A DNA stretch of 5,550 nucleotides from Microcaldota archaeon. GTDB taxonomy: Archaea > Micrarchaeota > Micrarchaeia > Anstonellales > Bilamarchaeaceae. A model generated the notes under the pieces. The model was given only the letters and a program-made list of their open reading frames with translations, was not told where the DNA came from and ran no database searches. Position numbers and translations under genes: made by a program. Below, piece by piece: positions 1-4,640 of the stretch (positions are counted from its first letter, which is position 1; every line of letters begins with the position of its first letter). The stretch covers positions 1-5,550 of the forward strand of contig DYTL01000057.1 in NCBI GenBank assembly GCA_020726005.1. The letters run 5' to 3'.

Positions 1-16
1 GAAATACTCCTAGGCA

Positions 17-28
17 TATATTTATAAA
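17..28 (+). promoter_or_regulatory. possible TATA box near left edge
   Basis: An AT block reading atatttataaa resembles an archaeal box A. It lies about 55-60 bases upstream of an ATG at 80, and purine-rich stretches (gggaggg at 47-53, aggag at 57-61) lie between them. A start of transcription about 25 bases downstream would fall just before the purine stretch. The signal is plausible but could be chance in AT-rich DNA, because no convincing gene follows. Confidence 0.3.
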
Positions 29-79
29 TTGTAGTGTCAAATAAGAGGGAGGGAACAGGAGTTATACAGACGTCAACGT

Positions 80-202
80 ATGTTTGCAAAGAAGAACAAC
101 TTCCATTTATACTTCAAAATCAATAGGGATCTACTTTACAGGACCTTGGATAATTTTAATGAAGAAAACATAGAAAAGTATGTATATTGCAGGGCTGCCT
201 AA
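80..202 (+). CDS. small ORF, 40 aa, unrecognised
   Basis: I do not recognise this frame. It starts with ATG at 80 and encodes 40 residues of ordinary, balanced composition (MFAKKNNFHLYF at the start, an acidic stretch NEENIEKY near residues 27-35), ending with TAA at 200-202. A TATA-like block and purine-rich stretches lie upstream, although the aggag at 57-61 is 18 bases from the ATG, which is too far for a normal ribosome binding site. The same frame stays open for another 36 codons after the TAA, up to TGA at 311-313, and a different frame is open and very basic over 163-354. It could be a real small protein, the front end of a decayed gene, or chance. No signal peptide or membrane segment is seen. 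Confidence 0.2.
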   Translation: MFAKKNNFHLYFKINRDLLYRTLDNFNEENIEKYVYCRAA

Positions 203-354
203 AACAAAATAATAGAAAAACTAAACAAAGTTCGTGCCTTGGTAGTGCGAAACAAGCTCCTAAAACTAAACTGGCGAAAGCGAAGAAACGCGTTCGATTA
301 CATCAATTATTGAACGCTAAAACGATCAATTTGCGTAATTTGGGTAAGGAGTAA
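187..354 (+). CDS. small very basic ORF, 55 aa, unrecognised
   Basis: This frame is open from 163 to its TAA at 352-354. The only usual start codon before the basic core is a TTG at 187, giving 55 residues. The central part is strongly basic (KTKLAKAKKRVRLHQ), with codons such as ctg, gcg and cgc that are richer in G+C than in the neighbouring ribosomal genes. The composition recalls small ribosomal or RNA-binding proteins, but I cannot match it to a named family. There is no ribosome binding site next to the TTG, and it overlaps the end of the 80-202 frame by 16 bases in a different register. A shift between the two frames around 163-199 would join them into one protein. Alternatively it is a gene remnant or a chance frame. 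Confidence 0.2.
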   Translation: MQGCLKQNNRKTKQSSCLGSAKQAPKTKLAKAKKRVRLHQLLNAKTINLRNLGKE

Positions 355-557
355 CCTTTTTCTCATAGATTTCTTCAACTTCATCCCTAAGTAATAACTT
401 TCCACCGTTAATTCCCTTAACCCCTAACTCCGCGGTTTGAGTAATATCTATACTTAATATCATTTATCAAAATGGTTGCTCCAAATTCTTTCACAGTCGT
501 ATTCTCAGCATCTGCTATTCTTTGTTTATATTTGAGATAAAATCGATTAGAAACAAT
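326..557 (-). pseudogene. possible frameshifted gene remnant on the minus strand
   Basis: Two overlapping minus-strand frames read like protein but neither is a good gene alone. The first is open from 557 down to TAA at 417-419, has no ATG, and includes residues ADAENTTVKEFGATILIND. The second starts with ATG at 461-463, runs 45 residues (IDITQTAELGVKGINGG, then LLLRDEVEEIYEKK) and stops with TGA at 326-328. The second is displaced by one base relative to the first, so a single-base error or mutation near 455-465 would join them into about 77 residues. The joined order, an IND followed by a D-I and then a glycine-rich turn, faintly recalls the phosphate-binding part of thiamine-phosphate synthase, but this is a visual impression only. 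I do not assign a function. Confidence 0.2.
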
Positions 558-671
558 TTACATATTACTTAATTTGTGGAGTTACGGATCAATTATTTGC
601 GTAAATTTATATATGTGTTTCTTCTAATAATGGCAATATTAGCATAGCCTACCCATGCCGCAATTACCAAG
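355..671. other. gene-poor spacer downstream of rpl12
   Basis: No convincing protein or RNA gene is visible between the basic frame ending at 354 and the 3' end of rpl12. The left half (to 557) carries the broken minus-strand frames described separately. The right half (560-671) is AT-rich and broken by stops in most frames; the longest stretch is a 25-residue minus-strand frame from a TTG. An imperfect copy of the 322-341 segment occurs at 584-608. Confidence 0.5.
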
Positions 672-685
672 ATTAAAAAATAAAA
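672..685 (-). terminator. T-run terminator of the rpl1-rpl10-rpl12 operon
   Basis: Read on the minus strand, the sequence straight after the rpl12 stop is ttttattttttaat, with no preceding hairpin. Archaeal transcription ends efficiently at such oligo-T tracts in the non-template strand, so this is the likely end of the ribosomal operon transcript. Confidence 0.55.
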
Positions 686-985
686 CTAACCGAAAAGATT
701 TGCAAGTCCTTCGGCCGCTTGCTCTTCCTTTTTCGCAGTATCTTCCTTTGGTTTTTCTTCTTTCTTGGCTTCAGTCGCTGTAGGTGCTACTGCAACTACG
801 CTCGCATTTTTAAGAAGTTCCTCTATATTTATACCTTTTACTGCTTCAGCAAGGAATTTCGCTTTCGCATTGTCAACATCAATTCCAGCCGCCTTAAGTA
901 CAGAAACAATGTTTGATTCATTTATTTCTTTTTCTACTCCATAAAGGAGCAATACTGCATGTAAATATGGGTCTGTTTTAGTCAT
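686..985 (-). CDS. rpl12: 50S ribosomal protein L12 (P1 stalk protein)
   Basis: This is the acidic stalk protein that forms dimers on uL10 and recruits elongation factors and other translational GTPases to the large subunit. The 99 residues are close to the usual archaeal length of about 100-110. Residues 1-62 match the archaeal P1/L12 helical dimerisation domain (YLHAVLLLYGVEKEINESNI, then VLKAAGIDVD and IEELLKNA). Residues 63-90 form a flexible Ala/Lys/Glu-rich hinge, and the C-terminus EGLANLFG is the conserved factor-binding tail. The ATG is preceded by AGGTGA on the minus strand (992-997), an excellent match to the archaeal anti-Shine-Dalgarno sequence, about six bases upstream. It is the last gene of the operon, 14 bases after rpl10, and a T-run follows its TAG stop. 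The protein contains no Arg, Cys or Trp. Confidence 0.97.
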   Translation of the reverse strand: MTKTDPYLHAVLLLYGVEKEINESNIVSVLKAAGIDVDNAKAKFLAEAVKGINIEELLKNASVVAVAPTATEAKKEEKPKEDTAKKEEQAAEGLANLFG

Positions 986-991
986 ATATCT

Positions 992-997
992 TCACCT
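992..997 (-). promoter_or_regulatory. Shine-Dalgarno site of rpl12
   Basis: Minus-strand AGGTGA lies six bases before the rpl12 ATG and between the rpl10 stop and rpl12. It is the strongest ribosome binding site in this operon, which suits the several-fold excess of L12 over the other ribosomal proteins. Confidence 0.7.
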
Positions 998-999
998 GA

Positions 1000-1803
1000 T
1001 TATTTTTTATTCATACTCGAAATCGCCATCCCTTGCTTTATTGCTTGGGTGAGAAGCTGCTCGATCGAGTTAGAAGAATAATAGTTCGCATTTATCGCTG
1101 CATTTGTTGCATCATAAAATGTTTGAATTAAATTCTGCTTAAATATTTCATCATCAAACGAAAGTAATTCAGTTCCATAAATATATTTACCATCATAAGC
1201 AAAAGCCATTTCTGCGCCTACTTCAAATGGAAAAATATTCAGCATCTGGAGCGCTTTGGCTTTTCCAGTAGTTATAACTTCGCCTTGTTTTGCAACAATA
1301 GAATCTCTGCTTACAGAAATTTTTCCGACTTTTATAATAACATTAATTCCTGCGTTTTTGAGTTCGGAAAGTGCGGGTCCTGGAGGAAATCCAGTATCCC
1401 CAGCAGGGACTATAATTTCATAAGGTACGGTTTGCCCGGATTTCGCTGCAACTCGTTTCTTGTTTTTTCTGAAAAAATTTGTGAGCATATAAGGACTTTG
1501 ATTTGTAAAAATTAATGCTGAAGGATACACAATTTTATTTGCTTGTGCGTTAAGCCCGGCATTTTGAAGTACTTGTTTAATTACACTAATTTTAGAAACC
1601 TTTATGTAAGTTCCATCTTTCTCTCTTAAATTTTTTTTCAATGACTGAAGAAGATCGTCAGGGAGATTGTTTAGTTTAAGTACTGCAATAGTTGAATATT
1701 CTTTCATTTTTTCCGAAAGTTCTGAAATCTGCTGTTTCTTTTTTGTAATTGCAATTCTTTCTTTTAGTTCATTCGTCGTCGCTTTTTGATTAAACTTTTT
1801 CAC
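1000..1803 (-). CDS. rpl10: 50S ribosomal protein L10 (P0 stalk base), short form
   Basis: uL10 anchors the L12 dimers to 23S rRNA at the GTPase centre. I prefer the GTG at 1803 (267 aa): it is preceded by GTGAT three bases upstream, the same arrangement as in the TBP gene. An in-frame TTG at 1815 would add four residues but overlaps the rpl1 stop and has no ribosome binding site. Residues about 10-100 are the rRNA-binding domain (STIAVLKLNNLPDDLL at 37-52). Residues about 102-185 contain the archaeal/eukaryotic inserted domain with PAGDTGFPPGP at 133-143. The fold then closes with the region around FPFEVGAEMAFAYDGK. The protein stops soon after NSIEQLLTQAIKQG (245-258), which lines up with the first L12-binding helix. 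Archaeal homologues usually run to about 280-340 residues with further L12-binding helices, a hinge and an L12-like tail ending in LFG; all of that is missing here. The TAA stop is followed within 14 bases by rpl12, leaving no room for a frameshifted tail. Confidence 0.94.
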   Translation of the reverse strand: MKKFNQKATTNELKERIAITKKKQQISELSEKMKEYSTIAVLKLNNLPDDLLQSLKKNLREKDGTYIKVSKISVIKQVLQNAGLNAQANKIVYPSALIFTNQSPYMLTNFFRKNKKRVAAKSGQTVPYEIIVPAGDTGFPPGPALSELKNAGINVIIKVGKISVSRDSIVAKQGEVITTGKAKALQMLNIFPFEVGAEMAFAYDGKYIYGTELLSFDDEIFKQNLIQTFYDATNAAINANYYSSNSIEQLLTQAIKQGMAISSMNKK

Positions 1804-1807
1804 ATTA

Positions 1808-2440
1808 TCACGCAATTTTTACTGGTTTGCTCATAGTAAGTTTGAGATAAACAGATTTTATATTTCCTTCTGTCGTTTTGTTTTTTATTGAATCATAAAC
1901 AACTTCTGCATTATCTACTAAATCATTTATTGGCATATCTTCAGTTCCTATAAAGGCCTGAGCTGTCGGGAGGTATTTTCCTTTTGAAGCAATTCGCACG
2001 CTTTTCTTTGCTTTTTCTATAGCTTCCTTTACATTACCTATAAGCGGCTTCGGAAGCTTACCTCGTGGACCTAAATATTGCCCAAGATTTTTAGCTATAA
2101 TAGACATTTGATTAGGTTGCGCGAGTATACTATATTCATTTGCAAGTATTGTGAGTTTATCCTTTACAGCATAAGAAACTATTTCCATAGGTAATATTAT
2201 TAAATCCGCACCAGCATTTTTCACTTCTTTGCATATTCCTTCATCTCCAACTACAGCGATTTTAGGTGATTTCGCGCCCTTTCCTTTCGGAAGTACAATA
2301 TCTAAATTTAAGCGATTCTCGGATTTAGAAAAATCAATGCTTCTAAAATTGAATATTATTTCAACACTTTGTTTGAATTTTCGTTTTCCTTTTTCCTCGA
2401 GCACTTTTTGCATGCCTTCGGTTATCTTTTTTTTGTCCAT
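1808..2440 (-). CDS. rpl1: 50S ribosomal protein L1
   Basis: uL1 forms the mobile L1 stalk that helps move the E-site tRNA; in archaea and bacteria it also represses its own mRNA. The 210-residue product has the typical archaeal length and two-domain layout. Visible signatures are SENRLNLDIVLPKGKG (40-55) in domain I, GDEGICKEVKNAGADLIILP (65-84) in domain II, and LGPRGKLPKP (123-132) followed by the L1 family region through GTEDM (165-169). The ATG at 2440 is chosen because GGGAGG lies ten bases upstream. A longer reading from TTG at 2464 would translate through that ribosome binding site and add eight atypical residues. It is the first gene of the operon, and its TGA is four bases before the preferred rpl10 GTG. 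The usual upstream rpl11 is not present: a divergent SBDS gene takes that place. A hairpin directly upstream of the ribosome binding site suggests translational control. Confidence 0.96.
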   Translation of the reverse strand: MDKKKITEGMQKVLEEKGKRKFKQSVEIIFNFRSIDFSKSENRLNLDIVLPKGKGAKSPKIAVVGDEGICKEVKNAGADLIILPMEIVSYAVKDKLTILANEYSILAQPNQMSIIAKNLGQYLGPRGKLPKPLIGNVKEAIEKAKKSVRIASKGKYLPTAQAFIGTEDMPINDLVDNAEVVYDSIKNKTTEGNIKSVYLKLTMSKPVKIA

Positions 2441-2450
2441 AAAAATCGTT

Positions 2451-2456
2451 CCTCCC
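2451..2456 (-). promoter_or_regulatory. Shine-Dalgarno site deciding the rpl1 start
   Basis: Minus-strand GGGAGG lies ten bases before the ATG at 2440. It would sit inside the coding region if the TTG at 2464 were used, so it favours the ATG. Its first two G residues are also the end of the hairpin at 2455-2471. Confidence 0.7.
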
Positions 2457-2471
2457 ACTCGCAATGAGTGG
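2455..2471 (-). promoter_or_regulatory. hairpin in the rpl1 5' leader touching the ribosome binding site
   Basis: On the minus strand CCACTC, loop ATTGC and GAGTGG form a perfect six-pair stem. The 3' arm runs straight into the Shine-Dalgarno sequence, sharing two G residues with it. Known biology: archaeal and bacterial L1 proteins repress their own operon by binding an mRNA structure that imitates the 23S rRNA site. Whether this hairpin is that site is inference; I have not matched it to the L1-binding consensus, and in some methanogens the site lies inside the coding region. Confidence 0.45.
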
Positions 2472-2510
2472 TTTTAGCGGATTAATACTTAAATTAATAA
2501 GAAGGAAACT

Positions 2511-2518
2511 TTTTTAAA
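2511..2518 (-). promoter_or_regulatory. candidate TATA box of the rpl1 operon
   Basis: Minus-strand aatttaaaaaag resembles archaeal box A. Starting about 25 bases downstream (near 2486-2490) would give a leader of about 45-50 bases containing the hairpin and GGGAGG. A second AT-rich candidate, aatttaagtat, lies at 2485-2495. Confidence 0.45.
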
Positions 2519-2525
2519 TTGGGTG

Positions 2526-2534
2526 GATATAATT
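2526..2534 (+). promoter_or_regulatory. candidate TATA box of the SBDS gene
   Basis: Plus-strand gatataatt followed by a T-run is a reasonable box A. It would start transcription near 2555-2560 and leave a leader of roughly 30-35 bases before the ATG at 2592. It lies within about ten bases of the divergent rpl1 TATA candidate, so the two promoters may compete for TBP/TFB. Confidence 0.45.
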
Positions 2535-2591
2535 TTTATTGGTTTTTGTAAAGCGCAAATACACAACATCTAATAGAAATTTGGTGGAAAA

Positions 2592-3290
2592 ATGGTTACT
2601 CTTGACAAAGCAATAATTGCGGATATTACTATAAATGGACATGCATTCGAAATCTACGTTGATCCGGAAATGGCGAATATGTATAAAGAAGGTAGAAAAC
2701 CTGATACAAAAAATATTCTTGCTGTAGATGAGATATATTCAGATGCAAAAAAAGCAGAGCGCGCGAAAAGCGATGCGCTTCAAAAAGCGTTCGGAACTAC
2801 AGATATAATAAAAATTCTTGAAATAATTCTAAAAAAAGGGAACCTTCAATTAACTACGGAGCAAAAAAGAAAAAAAATCGAAGAAAAATATAAACAAATT
2901 GTAACTATTCTTATGAGAGAAACAATTGATCCGAGAACGAATGCTCCGCATACTCAATCAAGAATAGAAGAAGCATTGGAGAAGGCAAAAATCCACGTTG
3001 ACCCCTTCAAAGATGCACAAGATCAACTTCCAGATATCCTTAGAAAAATAAGGGCTATAATTCCGCTTAAGTTCGAAAAACTTAAAATAGCTGTGAAAAT
3101 CCCTGCTGAGCACGCACATCGTTCTTATGGTATGCTAAAAGACTGGGGAATTTTAAGAGAGCAGTGGACAGATAATGGTTCGCTTATAGTAATAATAGAA
3201 ATTCCGGCCGGCGCGCAAAGCGAATTTTACGATAAAATAAATAAAATGACTATAGGAAATAACGAAACTAAGATTATAGAAAAAATTTAG
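2592..3290 (+). CDS. sbds: SBDS family ribosome maturation protein (SDO1)
   Basis: This is the archaeal orthologue of the Shwachman-Bodian-Diamond protein. In eukaryotes it works with the GTPase EFL1 to release the anti-association factor eIF6 from new 60S subunits; archaea carry SBDS and aIF6, with EF-2 a likely partner (inference). The 232 residues match the standard archaeal length with all three domains: the N-terminal FYSH domain (1-90; MVTLDKAIIADI, FEIYVDPEMA, VDEIYSDAKKAERA), the central helical domain (about 91-160; TTEQKRKKIEEKYKQIV, IDPRTNAPHTQSRIEEAL) and the C-terminal ferredoxin-like domain (about 161-232; IAVKIPAEHAHRSYG, IEIPAGAQSEFYDKIN). The ATG has GGTGG at 2583-2587, four bases upstream. 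Many archaea keep this gene beside exosome genes; here it stands divergent from the ribosomal operon and convergent with TBP, overlapping the TBP stop by four bases. It appears intact. Confidence 0.97.
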   Translation: MVTLDKAIIADITINGHAFEIYVDPEMANMYKEGRKPDTKNILAVDEIYSDAKKAERAKSDALQKAFGTTDIIKILEIILKKGNLQLTTEQKRKKIEEKYKQIVTILMRETIDPRTNAPHTQSRIEEALEKAKIHVDPFKDAQDQLPDILRKIRAIIPLKFEKLKIAVKIPAEHAHRSYGMLKDWGILREQWTDNGSLIVIIEIPAGAQSEFYDKINKMTIGNNETKIIEKI

Positions 3291-3880
3291 TTCTTATATT
3301 TTATGAGTATATTCTTTGCTTTTACGAGCGCGTCTTTAATCTGTTTTTTGCTTGTAGCTCCTGCACAAATAACTTTTCCATTTTTAAAAAGCAATAATGA
3401 TGTTTTTGGATTATAGAATTTAAGTATTGCACCCGGAAATTGTTCGGGTTCATATTCCACATCTTTTACTTTAGATGCAATTGTAAAAAGATCAAGCAAC
3501 ATATTTAAGTTTGCGCTTGCGACTATATTTGTTACTGTAAACTCAGGTTTCTTGTTTGTTAGTATTTTTTTTGCATAAGGCTTAAGTAATTTTAATGTTT
3601 TATCTAAAGTCTTCGCAATAGTTTCTTCATCTCTGCATCCTACACATACCGCCTTTCCATTCTTGAAAAGCAGCAGCGAAGCCTTTGGTTCACTAAACTT
3701 GAGTATTGCGCCAGGGAATTGTTCGGGTTCATATTCTATTTCTTTTATTCTTTGCGCAATATAAAATAAATCAAGTTCAAGTCCAAGAATTGCGGAGGAA
3801 ACTATATTTGTAATTTTAAAATCAATATTTTTTTCTGACCAATTACCTGAAGCAATTTTAGAACCCGTGCTTTTTGCCAA
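3287..3880 (-). CDS. tbp: TATA-box binding protein (TBP)
   Basis: TBP binds and bends the TATA box and recruits TFB and RNA polymerase, so it acts at essentially every promoter. The 197 residues form the pseudo-symmetric saddle: repeat one spans about 19-105 and repeat two about 112-197. A stretch of 14 residues, EYEPEQFPGAILKF, is identical in both halves (49-62 and 142-155), followed in each by SLLLFKNGK (68-76 and 161-169). F55, F72, F148 and F165 match the four DNA-kinking phenylalanines of the family. The N-terminal extension of about 18 residues is longer than usual, and there is no acidic C-terminal tail. The start must be TTG: a TAA is directly upstream in frame and the next ATG is in repeat two (Met127). 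GGTGAT lies three bases before the TTG. TAA overlaps the convergent SBDS stop. Confidence 0.97.
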   Translation of the reverse strand: MAKSTGSKIASGNWSEKNIDFKITNIVSSAILGLELDLFYIAQRIKEIEYEPEQFPGAILKFSEPKASLLLFKNGKAVCVGCRDEETIAKTLDKTLKLLKPYAKKILTNKKPEFTVTNIVASANLNMLLDLFTIASKVKDVEYEPEQFPGAILKFYNPKTSLLLFKNGKVICAGATSKKQIKDALVKAKNILIKYKN

Positions 3881-3883
3881 TTA

Positions 3884-3890
3884 ATCACCC
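3884..3890 (-). promoter_or_regulatory. Shine-Dalgarno site of tbp, supports the TTG start
   Basis: Minus-strand GGGTGAT is an excellent match to the 3' end of archaeal 16S rRNA (AUCACC). It stands three bases before the TTG at 3880. The site is inside a three-codon mini-ORF (ATG GGT GAT TAA) whose stop touches the TTG. Confidence 0.65.
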
Positions 3891-3911
3891 ATAATAATTA
3901 GAATAAATTAG

Positions 3912-3919
3912 TATTTAAA
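3912..3919 (-). promoter_or_regulatory. TATA box of tbp
   Basis: Minus-strand TTTAAATA is an exact match to the archaeal box A consensus. Transcription would start about 25 bases downstream near 3888-3892, giving a very short leader that begins close to the ribosome binding site. Further T/A-rich blocks at 3920-3929 and 3935-3944 could be extra boxes; if this box is used, TBP acts at its own promoter. Confidence 0.55.
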
Positions 3920-3949
3920 GATTTAAAAAGGAATGTTTAAAAAGCCCTA

Positions 3950-3959
3950 ACTATAAATA
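3950..3959 (+). promoter_or_regulatory. TATA box of rpl21e-rpoF
   Basis: Plus-strand actataaata is a good box A. It predicts a transcription start near 3978-3982 and a leader of about 25 bases. GAGGT at 3992-3996, eight bases before the ATG at 4005, is the ribosome binding site. Confidence 0.55.
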
Positions 3960-4004
3960 GAGTATCTGATTCAGTGCAAAGTTAATTGTTAGAGGTAGTT
4001 AGAT

Positions 4005-4298
4005 ATGGTAAAACGCTCAAAGGGTTTTTTCTCAAAAGGAACAAAATCTACACGAATGCGAAAGAAGATTACGGTAAATGAATTTGTAAAATCGTTTGCA
4101 AAAGGAGAAACAGTAGCAATAAAAATAAATTCCTATTTCAAAGGTGTCCCGCATCCCAGATACAACGGTCGCGGAGGTAAAATAATAAGAAAACAAGGTA
4201 ATTCTTACTTAGTAAAAATTAAGGACGGAAAAACACAAAAAACACTTATAGTAAATCCAGTGCATATTATCAAAATAGAAAACAAGGCGAGTATATGA
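4005..4298 (+). CDS. rpl21e: 50S ribosomal protein L21e
   Basis: eL21 is an archaeal/eukaryotic large-subunit protein with an SH3-like barrel, located near the central protuberance and 5S rRNA. The 97 residues agree with the family length. A basic N-terminus (VKRSKGFFSKGTKSTRMRKK) is followed by KGETVAIKIN (33-42), the signature GVPHPRYNGRGGKI (47-60) and a C-terminal VNPVHIIKI (83-91), equivalent to the family's R/N-P-x-H-L/I ending. The ATG has GAGGT eight bases upstream. Its TGA overlaps the rpoF ATG in an ATGA motif, indicating translational coupling. The pairing of eL21 with RpoF is a widespread archaeal arrangement. Confidence 0.96.
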   Translation: MVKRSKGFFSKGTKSTRMRKKITVNEFVKSFAKGETVAIKINSYFKGVPHPRYNGRGGKIIRKQGNSYLVKIKDGKTQKTLIVNPVHIIKIENKASI

Positions 4299-4612
4299 AA
4301 GTAAACTCTTCTATTCCGCTTACGTTTGCAAGTGTAAAAGAAATTTTGAAAGTAAGAGAAGAAGATGGCGAATTGGGTTATGAGCAAAAGCAAGTTAAGG
4401 AATATATTGAAAAGTTCTCTAAATATAATAAAAAGGAAGCTGAAAATTTAGTGGAAAAACTTATGGAAAACAAGAAGATTACACGCGAAATAGCAACAAT
4501 TATTGTAAATATTTCACCAAAGTGTGCTGAAACCATAGAAACAATTGTGTTCAAAAGCAAGATTGAATTAAGTAATGAAGATGTAGAAAAGATAATAAAA
4601 CTTCTCAAATAA
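4295..4612 (+). CDS. rpoF: DNA-directed RNA polymerase subunit F (Rpo4)
   Basis: Rpo4/RpoF pairs with Rpo7/RpoE to form the polymerase stalk, which aids promoter melting, processivity and termination and binds emerging RNA. The 105 residues fit the family. Visible hallmarks are the N-terminal segment PLTFASVKEILKVREEDGELGYEQ (8-30), which would contact Rpo7, and a helical HRDC-like C-terminal part with KITREIATIIVNISPKCAETIETIV (61-85) and NEDVEKIIKLL near the end. It starts at the ATGA overlap with rpl21e, with no separate ribosome binding site needed. The rpoE partner is not in this window. A 105-base spacer with inverted repeats separates it from the DUF655 gene, so readthrough may be partial. 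Confidence 0.94.
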   Translation: MKVNSSIPLTFASVKEILKVREEDGELGYEQKQVKEYIEKFSKYNKKEAENLVEKLMENKKITREIATIIVNISPKCAETIETIVFKSKIELSNEDVEKIIKLLK

Positions 4613-4640
4613 TTTATTGTAGTCGTAGGTTTTTGATAAT

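Noticed and set aside
230..300. Possible structured RNA (gcgaaagc tetraloop-like motif)
   Set aside because: Only two- to three-pair stems could be drawn and no RNase P, SRP, 5S or box C/D pattern was found.
471..542. 22-residue plus-strand frame resembling a signal peptide (MVAPNSFTVVFSASAILCLYLR)
   Set aside because: Stops after 22 codons with no upstream signal and overlaps the opposite-strand remnant; likely chance.
591..671. 25-residue minus-strand frame starting at a TTG just past rpl12, hydrophobic then RR
   Set aside because: Too short, with a weak start, no ribosome binding site and a position within the likely terminator zone.
719..916. 65-residue plus-strand frame inside rpl12
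   Set aside because: It is antisense to a well-matched ribosomal protein gene and rich in Phe/Tyr/Cys, as expected for a shadow of Lys/Glu-rich coding DNA.
1285..1515. 76-residue plus-strand frame inside rpl10
   Set aside because: Fully antisense to rpl10, with no ribosome binding site or recognisable sequence.
2441..2464. Longer rpl1 from TTG at 2464
   Set aside because: It would translate through GGGAGG, a well-placed ribosome binding site for the ATG at 2440, and the added residues are not typical of uL1.
2229..2477. 82-residue plus-strand frame inside rpl1
   Set aside because: Antisense shadow of rpl1; it reads through the rpl1 leader hairpin and has no family resemblance.
4205..4393. 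62-residue minus-strand frame across rpl21e/rpoF
   Set aside because: Antisense to two confident genes; its hydrophobicity comes from the reverse complement of Lys-rich codons.
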